Assembly: GCA_937885235.1 (NCBI GenBank)
Contig: CAKZZK010000156.1
Span: 1-9,452 of the forward strand
DNA: 9,452 nucleotides
Direction: 5' to 3'
Source: an uncultured Treponema sp.
Lineage (GTDB): Bacteria; Spirochaetota; Spirochaetia; Treponematales; Treponemataceae
The first letter of the stretch is position 1, and each line of letters opens with the position of its first letter. A program made the position numbers and the translations under genes. Shown here one piece after another: positions 6,922-9,452 of the stretch. The notes beneath the pieces were generated by a model, which was not told where the DNA came from, did not search any database, and saw only the letters and a list, made by a program, of their open reading frames with translations.

Positions 6922-6940
6922 CCTATTTTTATAGGTTTTT
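6922..6940 (+). terminator. Second small hairpin with T-tract on the plus strand
   Basis: CCTAT-TTTT-ATAGG followed by five T (6936-6940). With the 13-bp stem beside it, it could stop plus-strand transcription that enters the element from outside, which would protect tnpC from antisense reading. The stem is only five pairs and AT-rich, so it is weak. Confidence 0.4.
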
Positions 6941-7021
6941 AGCCGAAATAATGGTATTCAGCGTGGAAAATTTTTATATTTTATACAAAAGTTGAATTTT
7001 GTTATGTATGTGAACGTATCC

Positions 7022-8803
7022 TTATGTAAAAAAATTTGTAACTTTATTTGCAACTGCTTTAGCGCCATTTTTAATTTTATTTAAAAGAGATGCATTATTT
7101 TCATGTTCATTATTTTCGGTTTGAATATTTGATTCAGAAATATTATTATTGATGCTTTGAATATTTAATTCACTAGCACTTACATTATCAATGTTTTTAA
7201 TACTTAATTCGGTAACATTATTATCATTGATATTACAAGCTGATTGTTCTAGTGAATTATCGCTATTATTATTTTCAGAGTTTAAATCGGCAACATCTTC
7301 ATTATTATTTTTTTGATCATTGTTTTTAACTATAACTTGATCATGCATGAAATCAGGAAGTTTATGATTAAGAACTAACTTTATAGCATCGTGTACTTGT
7401 ATTCCTTGAATTTGGCATGTTGAAATATAGCTTCTAAGTAAAGCAATTATATTTGCATTTTCTAATGATTTAAAGCAACCAGATATTTTTAACCATACTT
7501 TAAACATGCGAAATGCACGTTCTGCTACAGTATTATCGAAAGGTGCATCTTTAATAACAGCAAATGCAATATAATTCTCTAATCTTTTTACTAATCTATT
7601 TAGAAGTGCAGATCCTTTAGTAGAAATTGCTACACAATGATTTTTTATAGTTCGTTCTTCTTTTTTATCTTCAATTTCTTCATAACCTTTTTTAATTAAT
7701 CTTTCTAAATACTTAATTTCTTTTGTTAATTGTTCTTCATCCAAACAACCACCAGCATCTTCAACTTTACCTTTTAATCTTAAAAAGAATTTCCTAATCA
7801 GTTTAGCCCAATTCATTCCTTCTTTTTCTTCAACAGCCTTTAAATCTCTTAATAAATGAACTCCACATAATACATGAATACATTCTATTAAACTTAGGTA
7901 TGCCGCATAACAATCTGTTACTGCAATTCCTTTATAATAAGGTAATATTCCCATCTCCATTATAGATTTTTTTGAACGATCAGGAAATGCCTCTAAAAGT
8001 ATGATTTTATCAGTACAAGCCGTCATTAAATACGCATTTTCGCCATTAACATTTATAAATGTCTCATCAAAATATGCAACTGCCGACTCTAAAATATGCG
8101 CTTTTGCCCAAGGTTGAAAAGTCTTCAGTAAGAAATCGTATACAGTTTTATTAAAATTTTGTATAACGGCTGTGCTAATCGGAATTCCAAATGCGTTGTA
8201 GAAAAACTGCCTTGTTCTTTCAAATGGAAGCATTTGCCAAACAAAAAGATCAAGAACCAGAGTCTTTAAATTGTTCCCGTATTGTGCAAATGACTTCACA
8301 TCATCTGGAAAGCGAGCCGTATACCGCTTCCCATCTTCATCTACCCATACCTCGGCTCGATACTCGATTATATGCCGTTCTATGCGAATATCATAGACTT
8401 GGCGGGCAACATATTCGTCTGTTTTGCGGCATTTTTTATCGGGCGGAAGATCGGCTTGATCAATGGGAATATCAACTATTTCATCGGGATTAGAAACATG
8501 ATCAAGGTTATGCCCCTTATGACCGGGTTGCCCCCCAACTTTCTTCTTGCCCTTTTTCCGCTTTTTCTTAGATCTATTGGGATCTTGGCTCGGCGGTGTA
8601 CCACTATTCGAGGAATCAGTCAGCAATTTGTCAAAAAGCCCATCCAAGCCTTCAAACAGATAAAACAACTTATCAAGTATCTCTGGCGGAACTGAGTTTG
8701 GATGCAATTTGAAATAACTGCAGAGAACATCCAGGGAATCCCGCATTTTCTGTACGGAATACTCGCTACTGGCGTTTCTTAAAATGTTCGCTGCAGAAGG
8801 CAT
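7022..8803 (-). CDS. tnpC: IS66-family transposase (TnpC) with Asn-rich C-terminal tail
   Basis: A 593-residue DDE transposase. Residues 1-62 are a helical leader. Residues 63-100 carry the family block SSNSGTPPSQD, a very basic KK/RK stretch and VGGQPGHKGHNL. The following zinc-ribbon region has lost most of its cysteines (only C125 remains). The catalytic core shows D246 in YFDET, D297 in VTDCYAAY and E428 in DNTVAERAFRMFK. The IS66 insertion signature appears as CGVHLLRDL (313-321), where relatives have C-x-x-H-x-RR. Relatives end soon after the core. Here about 100 further residues (490-593) are rich in Asn, Ser and Glu, with three 13-residue repeats and a final amphipathic basic helix (LLNKIKNGAKAVANKV). 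The ATG at 8803 has only a weak GAG ribosome binding site. The gene is intact, the only one in its element, and very AT-rich towards its end. Confidence 0.92.
   Translation of the reverse strand: MPSAANILRNASSEYSVQKMRDSLDVLCSYFKLHPNSVPPEILDKLFYLFEGLDGLFDKLLTDSSNSGTPPSQDPNRSKKKRKKGKKKVGGQPGHKGHNLDHVSNPDEIVDIPIDQADLPPDKKCRKTDEYVARQVYDIRIERHIIEYRAEVWVDEDGKRYTARFPDDVKSFAQYGNNLKTLVLDLFVWQMLPFERTRQFFYNAFGIPISTAVIQNFNKTVYDFLLKTFQPWAKAHILESAVAYFDETFINVNGENAYLMTACTDKIILLEAFPDRSKKSIMEMGILPYYKGIAVTDCYAAYLSLIECIHVLCGVHLLRDLKAVEEKEGMNWAKLIRKFFLRLKGKVEDAGGCLDEEQLTKEIKYLERLIKKGYEEIEDKKEERTIKNHCVAISTKGSALLNRLVKRLENYIAFAVIKDAPFDNTVAERAFRMFKVWLKISGCFKSLENANIIALLRSYISTCQIQGIQVHDAIKLVLNHKLPDFMHDQVIVKNNDQKNNNEDVADLNSENNNSDNSLEQSACNINDNNVTELSIKNIDNVSASELNIQSINNNISESNIQTENNEHENNASLLNKIKNGAKAVANKVTNFFT
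7121..7234 (-). repeat. Three imperfect 39-base repeats in the transposase tail
   Basis: Residues 524-536 (NINDNNVTELSIK), 537-549 (NIDNVSASELNIQ) and 550-561 (SINNNISESNIQ, one residue short) follow each other in register. They share the pattern [NS]-I-[ND]-[DN] at the head and E-x-x-I near the end. They look like a coding microduplication in a disordered tail. Confidence 0.6.
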
Positions 8804-9367
8804 AAAATCTACTCGACTTGGTCAAATTCAGAATGGATAGGCGTTAAATGCCCTTAATAGAGATAATACAATAATTAGAGAGAAAAGCAAGAATTTTACC
8901 CACCTGATGGTTAAATCTTTCCTTAAGGGGGATGCATAATAAGCCAGAACCGATCAAAAAAACGATGCTAGGCGACATAAAACAGCATGGCGCGACATCG
9001 TATGGTGCTGCATTTGACCGTAAGCGTTCAAAATTTCGCAGATATCGTGCTGTTTAGACGTTTTTTCACTTGATCGGCCGACAAAATACCATGAGCCTGA
9101 GATCTTACCAAATTACAGGCTAATTCTAAGAGGGTTGGGTACTCTTGATCTGTGTGAGACAATTGCGGAAAATGCGGTGGATTAAGGAGATGGATGATCG
9201 GACGACCAAAAGTTGAAAGGAAAAATGGGAGAGGGATTTTTTGGAGTGGATGGGAAAGGCTGATGGATGATGTGGCTTACACAATGAGGCTTTACGCCTT
9301 GCCAAAAGTCAGCCAAAAGGACGCAAAACCCCGCTATTTCTAGGGAATGGGGCTTGACAGCCCCAAA
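8804..9367. other. IS66 upstream region lacking tnpA and tnpB
   Basis: This is the stretch between tnpC and the right terminal repeat, where tnpA and tnpB usually lie. No TnpB motif was seen on either strand. One minus-strand frame is open from about 9275 to a stop at 9028-9030. It includes HTDQEYPTLLELACNLVRS and GILSADQVKKRL, which read like protein, but it has no ATG and no ribosome binding site. It could be a relic. Also seen are an 8-bp inverted repeat AAACAGCA (8980-8987) with TGCTGTTT (9048-9055), and a subterminal 6-bp stem GGGGCT-TGAC-AGCCCC (9349-9364) next to the terminal repeat. The tnpC promoter should lie here; none is clear. Confidence 0.5.
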
Positions 9368-9383
9368 CGACCTGAATGGTTAC
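9368..9383 (-). repeat. IS66 terminal inverted repeat, end upstream of tnpC
   Basis: On the plus strand CGACCTGAATGGTTAC, the exact reverse complement of 6851-6866. A G+C-rich hairpin (9349-9364) lies just inside it. This end is nearest the transposase promoter. Confidence 0.88.
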
Positions 9384-9423
9384 TATATAACAGTGTTTAT
9401 TTTTTCAACATGACTGTTATATA
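9384..9423. repeat. 11-bp inverted repeat abutting the IS66 right end
   Basis: TATATAACAGT (9384-9394) and ACTGTTATATA (9413-9423) are perfect reverse complements with an 18-base loop. The left arm begins at the first base outside the IS66 repeat. It could be an AT-rich terminator or palindromic target into which the element jumped. The remaining 29 bases to the end of the window are AT-rich, with nothing recognisable. Confidence 0.55.
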
Positions 9424-9452
9424 TTCTAATTTGTAATTTAAATACATGCTTT

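Larger units (their letters stand above)
6851..9383 (-). mobile_element. IS66-family insertion sequence, complete, tnpC only
   Basis: A 2533-bp element bounded by perfect 16-bp terminal inverted repeats that begin GTAA, close to the usual IS66 start. It carries one tnpC-type transposase gene and a long upstream non-coding part. Typical IS66 elements also have tnpA and tnpB upstream of tnpC; neither is recognisable here, as in the tnpC-only group. The eight bases outside the left end (caaaaatc) do not match those outside the right end (tatataac). The family's usual 8-bp target duplication is therefore absent. This implies a rearrangement after insertion, for example recombination between copies or an adjacent deletion. 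Confidence 0.82.

Noticed and set aside
3424..7020. The 12-base string tgtgaacgtatc occurs at 3424-3435 and again at 7009-7020, one near the IS110 remnant and one inside the IS66.
   Set aside because: A few shared 12-mers are expected by chance in 9.4 kb on both strands, and the match does not extend or mark an element end.
9020..9026. GTAAGCG at 9020-9026 looks like the start of another IS66 terminal repeat.
   Set aside because: It lies inside the element with the better 16-bp repeats, has no partner, and its neighbours differ from those ends.
9028..9275. Startless minus-strand open frame with protein-like composition in the IS66 leader.
   Set aside because: Not called as a gene because no ATG, GTG with ribosome binding site, or known motif supports it; it is mentioned only as a possible relic.
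1..9452. CRISPR arrays, tRNA genes, rRNA genes and replication origins.
   Set aside because: No regularly spaced repeats, cloverleaf-like sequences, ribosomal RNA signatures or iteron clusters were seen on either strand.

Overview
The window is a mosaic from a Gram-negative bacterium, probably host-associated. Two insertion sequences and the remains of a third sit beside a two-gene cassette that looks like a type III secretion chaperone and its effector. The Gram-negative assignment rests on the CesT-like chaperone/effector pair. No rRNA, tRNA or taxonomically decisive housekeeping gene is present. A gut-dwelling proteobacterium would fit, but this is a guess. Base composition changes sharply: the left-hand antiporter remnant and both transposases are AT-rich, while the chaperone/effector block (about 745-3330) is clearly richer in G+C. 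This suggests pieces with different histories.

Layout. At 1-744 (+) lies a decayed, frameshifted fragment of an NhaC-type Na+/H+ antiporter. It stops abruptly in the middle of a conserved motif. From about 745 to 3311 (-) runs the cassette: a 149-residue CesT-like chaperone (2862-3311), then a 665-residue protein with a DUF3626-like, possibly ADP-ribosyltransferase-type, region (686-2683). The last 19 or so residues of the large protein are read from the antisense strand of the antiporter remnant, so its native C-terminus has been replaced. At 3312-3430 a promoter-proximal region carries a hairpin and three CATATG sites.

At about 3640-4300 (-) is a degraded IS110-family transposase with several stops and an internal deletion. 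At 4660-6054 (+) is an apparently intact IS110-family transposase, whose GTG start is buried in a perfect hairpin. At 6267-6850 (-) is the 3' part of a gene for an unrecognised protein (possibly M949_RS01915-like), cut at its 5' end exactly where an IS66-family element begins. That element (6851-9383) has perfect 16-bp terminal inverted repeats and a single tnpC-type transposase gene (7022-8803, -), with no recognisable tnpA or tnpB. The last 69 bases are AT-rich and begin with an 11-bp inverted repeat abutting the IS66 end.

How the pieces relate. The chaperone precedes its presumed client, as usual for class I type III chaperones. It would bind the N-terminal part of the effector before secretion. 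The flanking antiporter and the 6267 gene are both truncated, and the IS66 element has no matching target duplication. The effector cassette therefore probably sits in a repeatedly rearranged accessory region. No secretion-apparatus genes are visible here, so they must lie elsewhere if the effector is active.
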